A stretch of 64,000 bases of DNA. It comes from Tanypteryx hageni (taxonomy: Eukaryota; Arthropoda; Insecta; Odonata; Petaluridae). The stretch covers positions 37,452,117 through 37,516,116 of the forward strand of contig CM054113.1 of assembly GCA_028673005.1 (NCBI GenBank), read 5' to 3'. Under the pieces are notes generated by a model. It was not told the DNA's origin and searched no databases. It was given only the letters and a program-made list of their open reading frames with translations. Below, one piece after another: positions 62,636 to 64,000 of this stretch (positions are counted from its first letter, which is position 1; each line of letters starts with the position of its first letter). Both the position numbers and the translations under genes were made by a program.

Positions 62636-62900
62636 CTGGACGATATACATTTACTTTTTTGGGATATATGGCTTAGTTAGTATTATTTGTGACATCAGGC
62701 TGTACGTTTGGATGCATTTTAAACGAAATTCTTAGAGCCATTTTTGAGTAAATCGAATTTTGTTTTAAAATATCCAAGAATAAAGTACCCTTAATTGCTG
62801 CGCAATATCATTTTTCTCTTCAGAATGTCTTTTATGAATGATATTATCCATAAATATGAGATATTATTCGATTTAGTTTAATAGTAAGGCTGTATTAAGA
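62636..62900 (+). repeat. Dispersed repeat, truncated copy
   Basis: Shares GATATATGGCTTA, AGTATTATTT, GACATCAGGCT, AGCCATTTTTGAGTAAAT, CCCTTAATT and CAATATCATTTT, in that order, with the copy starting at about 62985, offset by about 338 bp. It lacks the ACAGACAGACAG tail found in the other copy. Confidence 0.75.
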
Positions 62901-62984
62901 GTTTGAATGGATGGCGGCGGAGGCGTGATGTCGTAATGCTTAGGTAAGGTAACTTAGCGTACATTGTAATGTAACTGGACGGCA

Positions 62985-63400
62985 TACAGAGTGTTCAAAA
63001 GATATATGGCTTACGTAGTATTATTTTTGACGTCAGGCTCTACAATTGGTATAATTTTAATCAAACTCTCTGTAGCCATTTTTGAGTAAATAAAATATTT
63101 CAAAAAATCGCCAAAAATAAACTACCCTTAATTTTTGTTCAATATCATTTTGATGAAAAAGGGTCTGCAAATGATGATATATTGCACAAATTCGAAATAT
63201 CATTCGATTTCATATACGCGTTTTGGCTCTAGATCGGCGAACAGACCGACAGACAGACAGACATACGGCATAGCGAAAACCACTTTTATGAACTCAGGGA
63301 CACCTAAAACGTGTATTTCCATCAAAATCTCGAAGTCGAATTTTTTCAGGATAACAATAATTTCTCAATATACTATGTATATGAGAATTTACAAATATGA
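62985..63400 (+). mobile_element. Dispersed repeat, longer copy with GACAGACAGACAGACATAC tail
   Basis: Adjacent to and in the same orientation as the copy at 62636-62900. It continues past the shared part into GCGAACAGACCGACAGACAG, then ATCAAAATCTCGAAGTCGAATT, ATAATTTCTCAATATACTAT and TATGAGAAAGTC. This order of motifs is seen in interspersed repeats of several arthropods. The family is not assigned, and no protein is encoded here. Confidence 0.55.
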
Positions 63401-64000
63401 GAAAGTCTCGAATGGCTTGGACGCTGCCGGCAAAAATGAGCGGTTCATTTAATAGAAATCTCCTCCGACAAAATAACCTGTCTACTTAATTCGTAATTCT
63501 CATCCGCTGCGTATGACGTGGCGTAGTCTTTTTTTCCTACATCATCCGGCGTTTTAAAAAATCATATTTCCCCTGGGAAATGCGCTACTTTTTGTGCCTT
63601 TATCTCCTCTTCTGCCATCCTTCCCCCCGCTCGTTACCCCAACTCCGGAAAAGCTACGTCATCCCATTCATTCTGTCCAAGTTCTTTAGTTTCCAATGGG
63701 TTGCCCTACTTCGAAACTCCCTCACGGATGCCATTTAGGAGAGCCCTGGAGGAATCCTATTCGAAGATTCACCGGCGGTTGTCTTTTCGTTGCAAACTGA
63801 TCCCATCAAACATTTTAAGGTAGCCATTTGAAATATGCGTCCGTGCTAAAAACGTTCATTTCTTTCCCTAGACTGGAGTGTTGTAAAAGTAACGAAAGAC
63901 ATTACTGCGTTTTAATTTTTTCAATGAATAACCATTTACTCCGTAACAATCCATTTTATTTATTTACTAGTGTATTGCCCGTCATATTTTTATTTTATTT
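63401..64000. other. No gene recognised
   Basis: Mixed to AT-rich DNA, with nothing supported to the end of the window. Confidence 0.5.

Overview
The window is eukaryotic, almost certainly animal and probably arthropod, nuclear DNA. It is AT-rich and not obviously CpG-depleted. It has no closely packed reading frames, no ribosome-binding sites and no operon structure. It carries animal-type mobile elements: hAT-like miniatures with 8-bp target duplications, a pogo/Tigger transposase remnant, tRNA-derived SINE-like repeats and Helitron-like foldback DNA. I cannot narrow the species further from sequence alone. No intact host protein-coding gene is recognisable. The only frame with a convincing protein family is a broken Tigger transposase on the minus strand at about 34229-35217. 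Long open frames elsewhere are Ser/Pro/Leu-rich or Arg/Glu/Gly-rich translations of simple-sequence DNA.

Layout, left to right. 1-9300: unassigned AT-rich DNA, two polypyrimidine blocks (2350-3370, 4800-5480) and a third at 7740-8093, a hAT-like miniature (1283-1611), the first SINE-like repeat (6188-6891) and a second hAT-like miniature (8987-9256). 9300-24200: mostly featureless, with an AT microsatellite, an exact 30-bp duplication in CpG-dense DNA, and purine-rich minisatellites at 15879-16184 and 20717-20950. 24200-32116: the most structured part. A Helitron-like foldback element (25987-26672) sits inside a 46-bp tandem array. A larger relative (24202-25903) is interrupted by a 1005-bp block. 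That block reappears in inverted orientation at 31112-32116 with only three differences. 33816-35217: Tigger remnant. 39243-39756: SINE-like repeat with a 113-bp tandem expansion. 41298-41349: tRNA-like relic. 43272-43719: hAT-like miniature with a perfect 8-bp target duplication. 47130-50480: long polypyrimidine blocks. 51739-52697: second full SINE-like copy with a nested insertion. 55340-55620: duplicated 156-bp unit. 58000-58990: CpG-rich then pyrimidine-rich DNA with a good minus-strand splice-donor match. 60357-60612: hAT-like miniature. 62636-63400: two adjacent copies of a dispersed repeat.

The window is best read as an intergenic or intronic region built by successive transposon insertions and simple-sequence expansion. 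I found no multi-gene system. The observations most worth checking are the near-identical inverted 1005-bp duplication and the foldback element with two Helitron-3'-like ends, whose empty target site can be read from the neighbouring repeat unit.
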